The notes under the pieces: generated by a model
What the model was told of the DNA's origin: nothing
The model's database searches: none
The model's input: only the letters and a program-made list of their open reading frames with translations
DNA from: Annulohypoxylon bovei var. microspora
Lineage: Eukaryota > Ascomycota > Sordariomycetes > Xylariales > Hypoxylaceae
DNA: 64,000 nt
Direction: 5' to 3'
Assembly (NCBI GenBank): GCA_022836615.1
Contig: MU405213.1
Span: forward strand, 496,001 to 560,000
Shown here: positions 1 through 12,148 of the stretch, in pieces
How the letters are laid out: every line of letters begins with the position of its first letter
How positions within the stretch are numbered: position 1 is the first letter of the stretch
Position numbers and translations under genes: made by a program

Positions 1-488
1 ATGTAGTATAGACCGAAAGTGCGGCTTTTTGAATTCCCTCGGTTATGATCCGCACCCCGTCTTGTTTCGCTGCCGACATGATCTTCTGGAAAGAAGTAGT
101 GGAGGAGGATAAGCATTGTCAGCAATAGCAATTGCTTGTCTCTATCCCTGTTCACTTTTCCCGCTAGATATGTAAGTGCGGTTATGTGCTGTAGTAGTAC
201 CATGCCGCGCCGCACATACATACTACGCATCTAGGTAGGTATGTATGTACCTACCTACATATGTACTAGAGAGTACATAATGCTGCGTACATCATAGTGC
301 TTATTATCTATGTAAGCATCCACGATGTTGTAGCAGTAAGTAGTTAAGAATGATCCTTAACCACTTAATAAGTAAGAATATAATACAGGGTGTGGGCCAC
401 GGTGCATGCACGATGTAAGATTGATTTTCAGATCAACGGTGGCCCCTTGGAAATAAAGATATGTATAAGTTTTCACATGTACTAGGTA
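1..488. other. intergenic, no gene seen
   Basis: No plausible open frame on either strand. The stretch carries a palindromic run of GTAGGT/ACCTAC words near 230-262 and otherwise looks like ordinary AT-rich spacer DNA leading into the inverted-repeat element that starts at 489. Confidence 0.6.
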
Positions 489-1081
489 CTTGTCAGGCTT
501 TTAATCAGCCGACTTTTTACCGGAGCTTCGCACCTGAAGTCAGGGACTTTTAAAGAGAATCGTACTTTTAAAAAGAATTTTCGAAAATTCTTGGCAAGTA
601 CTTACTTTTCTTAGCGATCTACACCTAATATGAAGTACTTTTATAGAATCAATTAATGCATATTCAATGCATATTCAATTTTAAAGCACTTTTAACCCAG
701 ATGTACCCGTTCTTTTTCGTCCAATACCTTTATACCATTCATACGAAACGTAAATGATTTTTTATTAATTTTAATATGCGATTTTAAATGTGATGCGGCC
801 GGTTGAAAATATTGGTGATGTTTTATATATGACTTTATGAAGGTGTAAATGCTGTTTTGTGAAATATATAAATTAAACATGTGCGAAGCGTTTGTTTAAG
901 TAAATAAGATATGTATAAAAAAAAACATATTGAATATATGAAGTGTACATAATTTTATACGTGGATTACTAGTAAAAGCAAGTACCTTAAAATTCTTTTT
1001 AAAAGTACGATTCTTTTTAAAAGTCCCTGACTTCAGGTGCGAAGCTCCGGTAAAAAGTCGGCTGATTAAAAGCCTGACAAG
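489..1081. mobile_element. TIR DNA element (MITE-like), 593 bp, TA target duplication
   Basis: The two ends are inverted copies of each other: 489-581 pairs with 989-1081 over 93 bp with one mismatch seen by eye (near 557). Each end begins CTTGTCAGGCTTTTAATCAG reading inwards and is flanked by the dinucleotide TA (487-488 and 1082-1083), which fits a TA target-site duplication as made by Tc1/mariner/pogo-type transposases. The AT-rich interior has only a 62-codon frame on the minus strand with no recognisable transposase motif, so the element looks non-autonomous. The near-identity of the arms suggests recent insertion or recent copying, and shows that repeat-induced mutation has not erased it. 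Family assignment rests only on the TA duplication and structure. Confidence 0.88.
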
Positions 1082-4000
1082 TATTGCTCAAATCTGTAAT
1101 ATAATCCAAGCTTGACAATGGATAAGAATAGAGATATGTACAGATGTAAACCCGTTCGAAATCCTTGCCGTCGATCACATTTTGTTAATTATCAACTTAC
1201 ATAGGTATGTAACAACCTGTTTACGGGATAACTAAATAGACACAGATATTTCTTGCGCGAGATCGACCTTTCCGTGATTGCTACATACATATTAACTGGA
1301 CTGCGAGTAGATAGCCATGCGAGAAAGAAGCGCGCAGGGCTGGGGAATGGATCCGCAGAACCGCAGTGTCTACCGTATACCAAGAAATTATATTATACTA
1401 TGCACATAGTACAGCACGACAGCTTATGTTACACATGTAACAAGGCATTGTTAGCTACCTAGATAATTTGAGCTCTTGGAACGGTTGCTCTTGTGACCGC
1501 TATATACATCCGGCTTCCAGGAAATGCTTGTGAACAAAGACGAGAAGGGAATTCTAAACTAGCAGACCGACGAGCTGCTTGAACAACCTTGTGGACCGGC
1601 ATCTAAATTAGACCACACCGGTCAAGATTCATAGGGCCAAGACGGCCTCGAAGAGACGAGATTCAAGACTATTGCTTCAGGCCAGCCACCGCCACGTGAA
1701 AGCCATGACATGGCATTGAAATCTCTAAAACGGGCTACGACTTAGATAATGGTAACGAAGAAGAATAGACCCTGTATCTAAAGTTCCAAGAGGGCAAGAA
1801 AATAGCGAAACCAATAACCGGCGATCATCGGACAAGCGCGATGGAGCATCGGCAAGGATTTGCGGCGACAAGGATAAGAAGTGAGAGTGGAGGTCGAGAG
1901 GAGAGGGGTGTTTGGTTAAGATCTGGACATGGACCTCCTGGCGAAAGAGCGGTGAGAGCCACTACAAGTAGAATGAAGCTTTGGCCTATCGTTTTGTCGG
2001 GTGTTCGAATGCTTCCTCATACGGTGTGGCTATTAATTACCTAAGTAGCATTAAAGGTTCTACACCCGTTAACAATTAACTGTTTGTGTGGGCGATATTG
2101 ATATATTACTCGAAACTAGATACCCAAGTAGAACAGCTAATGTTGTAAGTTATGATGACAACTTGTCCTTAGTAACTTGTTTAGGTCTCGCTAACTCGTT
2201 ATATACCTTAAGAATGGGATAAGTAGGGCGGCGTTATCAGTATGAACTCCATGCGGATTACTAGTAGTTTTATTATAGACAATGGCTATTATTTGAAAGG
2301 TTCGAGAAGAGTGTGTTGGAGCTATGTAGTCTAGTTCAACCACGTTCTAATTTCTCATTGGACCAGCAAATCGTTGGCTAAGAAAATACGTTATAGCGAT
2401 TGGATTTCGTTGTGTGGAAAGCCCGTAAGCTCGAAGACATCGCGATGCCATAATTCAACACCTCCCCGAGTTTAGGTATGGTTCTCTTCGGCCTACCCAT
2501 CTTAGGCAAGCCAGTGTGGCTTGCTCTGGCGGCGATGGGAACACAGACGCTTTCTCACAGACAGTCCTTGAAAGGGGGGTTCAAATATTTACGTGTGGCC
2601 AATTATCCAGTAGATTTGAATAAGCCGCTGACTAGAACTGGTTTCTATAACATGGGGGATCAAGTTTTTCGAAAGCAATTGTGAAAGTCTATCGTTTTTC
2701 GACTACTCAGGCCTGAGGAATATAATAAAATCAAAGAACTTTTCAATAGCTTCGGTCACTCCACTGGTGCTTGTTTAGTCTATCGCTCTAAAGATTCTTC
2801 GCTTCCCCTCACAGTGAAATCTAATGGTGGTGCTTGTCGACGTGGACACGTTTGATTGGACGCGAGAAAAAAGACGGTGGGGAGGTCTGGGTCAACACCA
2901 TGAGAGGGTCGCAAAAGGGGCTTGCGCAACGCAAAAACTAATATGTAGAACTGTTCCTAGAATACCCCCGCTGGATGTGACGAGGTGGAAACCCCTTTAG
3001 TAGCTGGATAACGGCGAAGCTCCAACGCCGACTGACAGGACTCCGAAGGTTCCTCTGGCTTTCCGGCTTGATTCAATCAATTAACCAATATTTCTTGTCA
3101 ATATTCGCGATGAACATGACATGTTGATACATAGCTCACGTGCTCCACCTTTATAGTATACGGATGTTTGCTTGTTGGCCCGAAGCATTGGAACGAGCTA
3201 GATGACCGATTTCCACGTCTTCGGAATGGCCGTCGTCTGGACACAGGCGGTCACATAGCTTGAGAGCTGTACCGATGGAGATCGGAATCGTGATGGTCGA
3301 GGTGATGCAAATCATAGATATAAAAAATACTAAAGAAGATGGCAACAGCCCGGTGAGACATCTTCGTACGACGAGCAGAGCCAAGCAAGGCTAGTTCATA
3401 TCACCCTAATATTATTCGCATCTTACATAGTATGTATGTACATATATGTAGATGGGAATTTGGGGGTCCCTCCAGCGGCAACATGGGGTAGCGGGCTTGA
3501 TTGGATACATCGCAGATGTGAGATTTGCATAGCCGCTGCCCGCTGTGCGTTAGACTGCTTTTGGGTCATGCAAGTGCTCAAGCCATCTTGACGGGTTCCC
3601 CTGTCATCTTACGAGATTTCCACGAGCCTTTTCTAACGACGACCCTTACGATGGTAGAAGCGTGGTCTACTATGTATCCTGTGTGGCACAAGATGACGGG
3701 GAAACAAGTGAAGGGCTGTCGATAGTACGGTGATTCGACGTAAGAATTCGAGTTCGTCTTTTACGAACTGAATTGCCGTGACGCGTCCTTCGTACTCCGT
3801 ATAAGCGAACAAAGGGATGGAGGAACTGACAAGTGTAAGCGAGATCCTGAACCCAATTAGGCAACTTATAGCCTCTCATGTACCTTACTTTTTTGCAGTT
3901 CGGCTCGAGCATGAGCCGACTTAGCGAATCCAGACGATTTGGTATCCCGGTACGTATCGAGTTGGCGATGCCGGATCAGCCACACGGATTTACCGCGTTC

Positions 4001-7000
4001 GAGAGACATTGGCCACGATGGATTAGGTAGGTACATAGTATATAGTCTATGTCACTCTAGCCCTATCTAGGGTGCGAGATGCCAAGATGAGATCTCCAGC
4101 CTCAAGGCTAGAGATAGAAGGAGGACCCTTTACCGGGTTGGTCGGTAGGTTAGGTATGAATTGGGTTGGGCATGTGTAAGAAAATGATAATATCGACTTT
4201 AATTTCTTTGCTTACCCGTCGTCGACCTGGCTCGCCTGTAAGATCTCGTTTCTCTGTGTTTCGAACTGTCTCGCTTTCGAACAGCTTGTCCAAACTCGGG
4301 CGAGATCATTGTGTATTGTGGGGGATAAGAAAAATCATATTCTCGAGTTAGCTCAAATGGTAAGGCTTAGGTAGGTAGGTAGGTAGGTAAGTATTCTCAC
4401 ATACTATACCTGCCTAGACTTGCCAATACTTTATATTATAGGTAGGTAACGGATGTATGAAATGCCATGCATGGCATGGACATGGCACAACATGGTAGTG
4501 AGCCTTGAGGCTCTCTTCCACAGCATGCCGTCACCTTGTTAAGTATCCACATTAAGCCACTCTGTTGGGAATCAACCCGACAGTAACAATAGCACGAGAT
4601 TTATGTGCCTTTAGATGCGCAGAGAATGTGAGGGGGAAGAGATGTAGAAGAACGAAAATAATACAAATCTGCATGAAATCATGCACCTCCCCGGAGCCTC
4701 GCAGACATGGTGAACCCCCAGACGACTGACTTATAGATTTAAGGCGAGCCTGCCCGTCTTCAAGACCGAGAGGATCCCCTGGAATATCCAACGACGTGGA
4801 TTTTGGCTTCCGTTGCCCTGCGTCGATCCACCGGTGCACGGAAGTACGTGCAGCTTGCTTGACAACTATGATCAATTAGTCTAAATTTTTGGTGTCTGTA
4901 TTTAGTAGTGTCTATCTAGCTACAAGATCGTCTTATTATCACGGAGTATTTTTTTCATCTAGTGCGAAGAACGGACATTTTGGCAAATGATGGTACTTGC
5001 AGATATATCGTACGAAGTACGTTCCTTCGTTTCGTTCTCCTGTACATAGATGGCTGTGATGAGATTCGTTGACTGAAACAAGACCCTGGAAATTAGACAA
5101 GGCGATCGCTCCTTGACCATCACGACCATGTGGCTGACCGCGAATCAATCTAGGGCTAGCTTCAGATCTGCCAGCATTTCCTCCACCATCTGAGCCATTG
5201 GTCGTTCAGCCAGTAAGCTCAGGCCACGAAAGGGACGAGACTAAATAAGTTGCTTACCGGGCCACGCTGTCAAGCCATCCCTTTATCGACAGGATCATGA
5301 CCTCGTGCCGTGATTGGTCAACCGGGGCCAATACCTGCCACAGGCTTTTGCTATTTGCTCCTTTCAACGTTCATCTGACTCTACCTGCTACTAGTCTGCT
5401 AGCCTCTTTCCCCAGTGGACATTTAGATCCAAGAGTATTATAGTCTCGGTATTACCTACCAAAATACTTACACATGGACGTAACACAATGGGATACCTTA
5501 CATACACTTATACATACCTACATAGATGTTTTACCATAAGGTTCTGACAGTTGAAAACATATCCTTGTTAAAACCTTCTGTTCTCAGCGCTAAATATACG
5601 GAGCTTACCGCTATTACAGCAGGACCGGATGTTTTAAGATCCGACTGAGGGATCGTCGCTATGGTTTGGCGAACTACAACGCTTTTAATCAAGTACCAGA
5701 TATCACCATTAGCTGGGCGTGCTGTGCCGTGCTGGAGCGGATGTACAGCGTACATGGTGCCGTACTTGAATCTGGAAATTATACAGTTGTACTCGAGGAA
5801 TATGTTACTATAGTGGGGGGGCGATAATAGCTAAGCTACAAAGTGCCTACGTACCTGGACGTAATAGGTGGACTGGTCCAAGGGTGAGCATGCAAGAGAC
5901 GGGCTTGGCGATTTTTGGTCTGAATTTTTAGGTTATGTATGGGAAGATGGTTACTAGGTATGTATGTAGACGGATGTTAAGATATCGCGGAATCTTGCAT
6001 CGGGATACGTAAGTGCTGCAGAGAGACTATACCTTGTGCGGCGTCTTCTTAGTATTCTGCAAGTCCCACCTCAACGAGCCCGGGCTCCCGTCTTACACAT
6101 TCTATAGTAACGCACATACCTACCTACTTACACATAAAGTACCTACTTAGGTAGATGTCTTTACATACATGCAAGTGTGGACGTATGTAGTTCCCCGTAC
6201 GTGCCTCTTTTCGCTGCCGTTCAAGTAGGTAGGTATAGTTATAGCAATATAAAAGAGGCTTACCACAATATCAACTTCTACCGCTACTCCGCTAGGCAAT
6301 GACTTTATTAGACGAACCTCGGCTCGGGATTAAAGGTTCAAGGATAGACATCGAGGGAATTAGTGTATTCTCGTCATGAAACACTAAAACCGTAGCTCTT
6401 TGACGAGGTTTCTTTCCCTTAGCCTATTGTAGGATTATAGATGGTGACATTACCAACTTTAGGCCATATCTCAATATCTCTATGTCGTAAGTAGGTCGCA
6501 TGCAGTAAGGTACATAGGTAGGTAATGTAAACATGTTGGTTATTGCTGGAAACATGCAGATCCCCTATGGTCCCATAGATGAATCGTACATGCTACCCCA
6601 TGAAGCAGGTGTAACGGACCTGCTTTCGCTGCGTAGGACAACGATTAGCCACTGCCGTGGCAGAGGCGAACGTAGATTTAATGAGAACGTTGATGATGGT
6701 ACAGAGCCATGCTCTGCCCTGCCTTGATGTGGAGTTCGTGCCGTGTATTTTCTTGTGGGCGTAAGCGTGTCTGCATCTCACAAGGCTTGACGGGGTTTCT
6801 AATGGATACGGCAGGCATGGTCTGCATCAGCATCCAATCGTGCATGCAGCAGAGGCTCTCGAATGCCGCGTTGATATACATAGGTAGTTGACAAGTGGAT
6901 ACGGAAATATCAAAACCTAGGGGATGCCTTTGATTATAACCCGGTCGAACCATAGTCGTCTCTCGCAATTTTGACGGATGATATGACTAGGCAATGGGCA

Positions 7001-10000
7001 TCTTTAACCTCGCAGCATGCCACATCTGCCATACATACATACCTATCTACCTACCTACCTACATACATGCACATACACATAGACTAGGCCCTGACCGAGT
7101 GCATGCATTGGCTGCCGTCCCTAGCTGAACGCCTCTAGCTATGTACACACAGTTGACGAATAGCAAGAAACGAACAGCCACATTATATTTTTGCATGGCG
7201 CAAAAAAGAGTAGCAATATGGTAGTATCTAAATAGTGCTCATTGGCATTCACTAACCTGACGTGAGTATAAAACACCCAGAAATGTACATGATCAACACT
7301 ATGGTACAATGAATTAACTTCGAGCTTTTCAAGGTTCGTCGGAGCCACCAGCTAGATCTGGTTTCGGTCCGTAAGGAGGAGTCAGGACGAGGATGACGAT
7401 GGAGTATGTTGGCTGAATCCGTCGGTCCTGGCCAAGTCGACGTTGCAACCCTGACAGGCCCACCAAAGTGACCAGGATGCTGATTACCAACAAGAAACCT
7501 TTAACCCTTGACCAGCGAAGGCGACGACTTCAAAAGACGAAAAGAGGGGAAGACGAAAAAGCCAAGGAAAACGTGATATACAAGCCTAGTTTGAAGAGGG
7601 GGGTGCGCAGAGTAAAGACTTGATGACCGACCTGCTAGACACGCCTTTGGCAAGAAAGGAAACGGTCTATTTCCATATTAACACTTTATTGGGCGCTTCA
7701 ACTAACCCCAACCGCCCTCTTCATTCATAACGAATAACCCGGCAATCATCACCAATAGCCACGATTAACAGGAGCGACGACAATAAAGCCACCATGGAAC
7801 TATACGACTCTACGACGTCGAAGTCGGCTCAATTCCAAACGTGTTGCCCAAGTTTGACTACAAGTGATATGTACCTATGTAAGTAGGTATGGTTAATTAA
7901 TATAAGGGGTCAAGAGAATCTTCTCCATACTACGTAAAATAGGCCGACATCGATGCGGAGATAAGTGGTGATGCGGAGCACCGGGTCAAGGAATAGGGTC
8001 GCGCCAAGCCGACCAGCCGTCGAGCCTTTAGAATGGCCGAGCAATTATTTTCTCGTCTTACAAGGGATACTCCTCGGGCAAAGGTGTAATAAGACGGAAA
8101 CCAGATGCTGTCCGAAGAAGAGGCTTCAAACGTTTAGGATATGATGACAGATAACCTGGTTCAAACCACAAAGTCCGGCAAAGCCATGAAGCCCAGGAGA
8201 GCCGGAGAAGGCTGGGATAGATCCGAACGACCAACAATTGAGGTTTGTGACGGTCTCGAGACAAAGGGAGGGTCCCGCGTCTTACTCGGAATTACATAAG
8301 ATGAGTAGCATGAGTAGCAGGACAGTAGAGTATGTTATGTATTCCCGTAAAATATTTGTACTTAAGTGATGACAGCCACACAAGTAGCCGGAGTCTCAGA
8401 CGGTCGAATACATCATATATTAAATGGGTACTTCTGTGACACGGTGCCATACTCGGACTTGGGGGGGTTGTGGAAGGGAATTGTCTTTGAAGAGATAGGA
8501 CCGTTGTTCTGTTGCTCTTCGCGCCCGTCCGAATGACGATCCATACCCTTTTCTTCATACAAAGATATCTTATTGGAGCCACTCCTAATAATAATCTATC
8601 AACACGCCTCGTAGGTAACGCCATTTTACACTGTCTTAGATTTGATCAAGACCATCGTATATTAGCAAAAGCATTGACCTTTAGACCTTTGATATTTAGG
8701 TATGAAAATAACTTTACCGGCAGGTCAATCATACAACCAACCTAATGAATTTAACAGAAAGCTCGTGTGCAAAAAGCTAAGGCTTTTACCGATCTGAATA
8801 AATCGATGGAAAGTGAAGTAAGAAAGTTCCAGCCCAGCCTTTTCCTTACCGACTAAAACGATATTTCTCCACGTATTTTCCTAAGTAAGCAAATACTTGG
8901 TAACGTTTGCTATCCTAGTTGGAGAGCCTTACAAACCGATTCCTAAAATACACGGCCCGGTATTATTCAAAAAAACAAAATAAAAAAACCAATTGGAACT
9001 TTGAGGTTATAATATATATATGATACTTTGTACATACATCGTACATCATAACATACAACATCATACATCATGTATAATGCTTGAAGGCATCGAAGCCGTC
9101 CTTTTTTTTTTTCGTCGGCTGTTATTCATCTTAGCGTGAGAAGATGGGGCTCTTGGCAACTTGAGTAAATTATACTCTTCTCGGTATATTTTGTGTCCTT
9201 GCATTGTGAGGATTATATTGTGGGGTCGTTCGCGGCCTTAGGCAGGGCTTTTGAATATTCGTCGAATTGCTTAAATGGTAAAGTTTCCAGAGCTTCGACA
9301 TATGTACCTACATGACACTATGGACCATATGGTCCATCGCATGTACTTTGCTCGTTTCGGATGCGAATTGTCCAATGATCAATATCCTCCTCCACCATTT
9401 GTGCATCTGGTGCTTCAATTTGTCACCTTAGCTATCGTATAAAAGAGCCTCGATTATTCGGTCTTGCCTTTAATGTTATCCTGGATCTAAATCTTTTCAT
9501 GATAAACATATGTTGATGGATCTGAACGGGTCAATTTTCGATGGGGATGACAGATGGCAAGCAAGACTTATTATCAAGTAGCTAAGTAAGGCTCTGTACA
9601 TTTTGAAGAGAATAAAAATACATACATAACTATATTCTTGCTTACCTTGTTTGGTTTGATTCGATTGCCATTTTTAGCTCGTACATGCATACATACTGTG
9701 TGTACATCTTATCTATCCGCTACTTACATAAATACTTAATTCAAAGGACAAGCATGGCAACCTAAGCCCGGGGTTTAAAAGAGAAGAAAAAAACCCTCAT
9801 TAATTTCGATAATTCATTCATACTATGTTGTTCAATATATTAATTCTGACATATAATAATGGACTCGACTAACATACTATGTATCTATTCATAAGCTAAT
9901 ACTACCTTTATGTATTTTGTGTTGTGTTGAAATAATAATAATCATCTCTCCAATCTTGTAAGTTTTTTATATATGTACATAATTAGGTAGGTACTTACCT

Positions 10001-10249
10001 ACTATGTAAGGTAAGGTTTTGCCTACAGTTTTTCAATCTGGGTTTGAACTGTGTGCACGATTTTACAAGACTAGCCCCTCATCCCAGTAGACACAACCCT
10101 GATGATTACACGCCACCGAAAAGGAGCCACACTGAGGAGAGCGCTGGTGTTAGTTGTACAACCCTAGGCCGCCAAAGGCAAGACCCCATGCTACGTCCAG
10201 GTAGGCACGGTCGGTCTAGTAGGGTACGTACCTATTTTTCCCCAGGACC
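1082..10249. other. gene-poor region, no gene supported
   Basis: About 9 kb in which the longest frame is about 110 codons and none shows a recognisable domain, coherent splice sites or coding-like composition. It contains scattered GTAGGT/ACCTAC runs (for example 4368-4389, 6116-6150, 7030-7065), a few homopolymer tracts (for example T10 near 9101) and AT-rich stretches (8960-9080, 9780-10020). Old transposon debris too decayed to recognise cannot be excluded. The part nearest 10.2 kb should contain the stuA promoter. Confidence 0.55.
4368..4389. repeat. TAGG tetranucleotide microsatellite
   Basis: Five consecutive TAGG units followed by TA. This is the purest instance of the TAGG/CCTA word that recurs through the intergenic DNA of the window. 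Confidence 0.85.
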
Positions 10250-12148
10250 TTGCTGCTTGCTGCTTGCAAGGAAGGAACATTGAAAGTCAGAACATCCAGA
10301 GAAAAGAAGAAGAAAAAAAAAACACCCCGACCACCAACCTCGCCAGTCGCCAGTTCCCTTATCCACTATTCGATCCTTCCCCCCTCCACACACCCCCGGC
10401 TCAACAACAAACCCCAGCAGGCGCACCACACCCGGACCCGTCTGGTGCTAGCGGCTTTCGCTGCTACTAATCCCTACCGCCTACCTTCTTCGTACCAGCC
10501 TAAGAGTCTACATACAGTTCAAGGTACATACAGTAGTAGTTCACAGTCCACAATCCACATCCTGAAAAGCAGCAGCAGCAACTTACAATTCTCTGAACCT
10601 GGCCTTGCCCTGCCCGCCTGCACCACCACTTCTAGTTAACCCTGCCTCCCCTGCTACCTGCTACCTGCTACCTGCTACCCTTGCTAACTTACACCTACCT
10701 TACTAGTTAGCGTCTAGTCCCGTCTGCAAGTCTGTGTGTCCCGTCCTTTCTTACCTTGACCTCTCTTAACTTTCGTACCTCCACTATCTATCTACCTTCC
10801 TGCCTCCTCACCACCACCACTATTGCGAGAGGACAAAAAAACCTTGGGATTTTCTTTTCCCTTTCTCCCTCTCTAGCTTTTCTTCTCTTCTCTCTTTTGG
10901 TGTGCCGACCCGACCTCCCCTAATTTTTGAGCAGCGAAGGCCATTGAGGTTTCGGAGAGAAGGTAGAAGGTATGTGTTCACCCTATTCCCAATTCCTACT
11001 TGCGCAAACTCTGCCCACCTCCACTTTCTTTCCTGCCTTGCATTATGCCCTGCGCATCTGGGACCTGATGTTCCTGCATTAGAGTTGAGAGACAGCCTCG
11101 CCCAAAGGGAGGAAGAAAAAAAAGAGAAAAAGAAGAGAGGAAGCAGACAATTTCTGGTTCGGAAAGAGAATAAACCTCGATGTGTGCTTGTGGTTGTGTG
11201 TATCTGTTCGTGTGCGAGAGACCTCAATCTGTCCAAACGACCAACGACGACGACATATTACCGCCCGCTGTCCAATACCCCCTCCCTCCCACCTTCTCTT
11301 TCATACACTCCACCACGCCAACACCAGCTTGTGACTTTCGAAACTCCGCGATTCCAGTCAAGAAATTCTTTAGCACACATTCTCTCAAAAGATTCCCCCT
11401 CGACCCTGACTTGATTCTTTAGACCGCGCTGGTGGAATTTTATAATTGACGAATTTATCAGAGCTTTACGACCTGTTACGATCACGCCGTACGAAAAGAC
11501 CGTTCTGCCGAGGAAACACATCCACTGTGTCCGTTTCCCCGCAAGTGCAGAACTAGAACTCGTCGAATTCCTCGTACGCGACTATCAACTGTGACACCCG
11601 CCAGACCAGTCTCTAATCACATCTATTGGCCTGTCGACGAGTTAATTGACCTGGCCACTCCGTCTTGTTGTGGTTCATCTCGTCGTTACAAAATTTGGAG
11701 CCCAATTGTAGTGTTGGCCTCCTTTGCTCAAACATAAGTCGTGTCCAGTCGACTTGTTTTTGAGCTTCGTCCCGTTTAGCCCGTCGTGGCTTTATCATCG
11801 AGCGTCGTAAAACTGGATCTACCGCCGATTTCCCAGTCGCAAACCCGGGGACCGTCCGACGTACCATCATACTACGGTGCTCACATTCCCCAGCGCACGC
11901 CGTATGTGAGTGAGAGGTTGCCTTCGCTCCCCCTGCCGCAGGCGCCATTGGCATACTCCTCGAGTACATCGTCCCCCCGGGTTAGCTCCATTGCATCTTC
12001 GGCGAGTTCCAACGGAGACTCGCAGTCTTCCTTCACCTCAGCTCCCTCGTCAAACGGCCCCAAGACGCCGTCCCCAAGTCTACCAGTGACAACGGCGATA
12101 TCTGGGCCTCCTTCCCACGCCATTGGTGGGTACGACCATTACTCCGCG
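10250..12148 (+). promoter_or_regulatory. long uORF-bearing 5' leader / promoter region of stuA
   Basis: The DNA upstream of the stuA start is rich in CT tracts (10590-10910, 11270-11330), typical of fungal leaders. It holds several upstream ORFs: 10972-11082 (36 codons), 11045-11068 (7 codons, ends TGA) and 11068-11082 (4 codons, whose ATG overlaps that TGA as TGATG), and a longer one at 11180-11422. A good 5' splice site (GTATGT at 10970) and a 3' site (TTTAG ending at 11779) could bound a leader intron. A. nidulans stuA is known to make two transcripts, one with a leader intron and uORFs, so the layout fits, but transcript ends here are inference. Confidence 0.5.
10651..10678. repeat. 7-bp tandem repeat (CTGCTAC)x4
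   Basis: Four exact head-to-tail copies of CTGCTAC in the CT-rich leader upstream of stuA. It is a simple-sequence repeat and a likely length polymorphism. Confidence 0.85.

Noticed and set aside
10820..11414. Frames of 138 and 170 aa on opposite strands upstream of stuA
   Set aside because: They fall in CT-rich leader sequence, are low complexity, and show no domain or conserved splice structure.
11786..11788. GTG as the simple start of StuA
   Set aside because: Nuclear genes normally start with ATG, and the ATG at 12149 matches the known StuA N-terminus. Kept only as a possibility in the findings.
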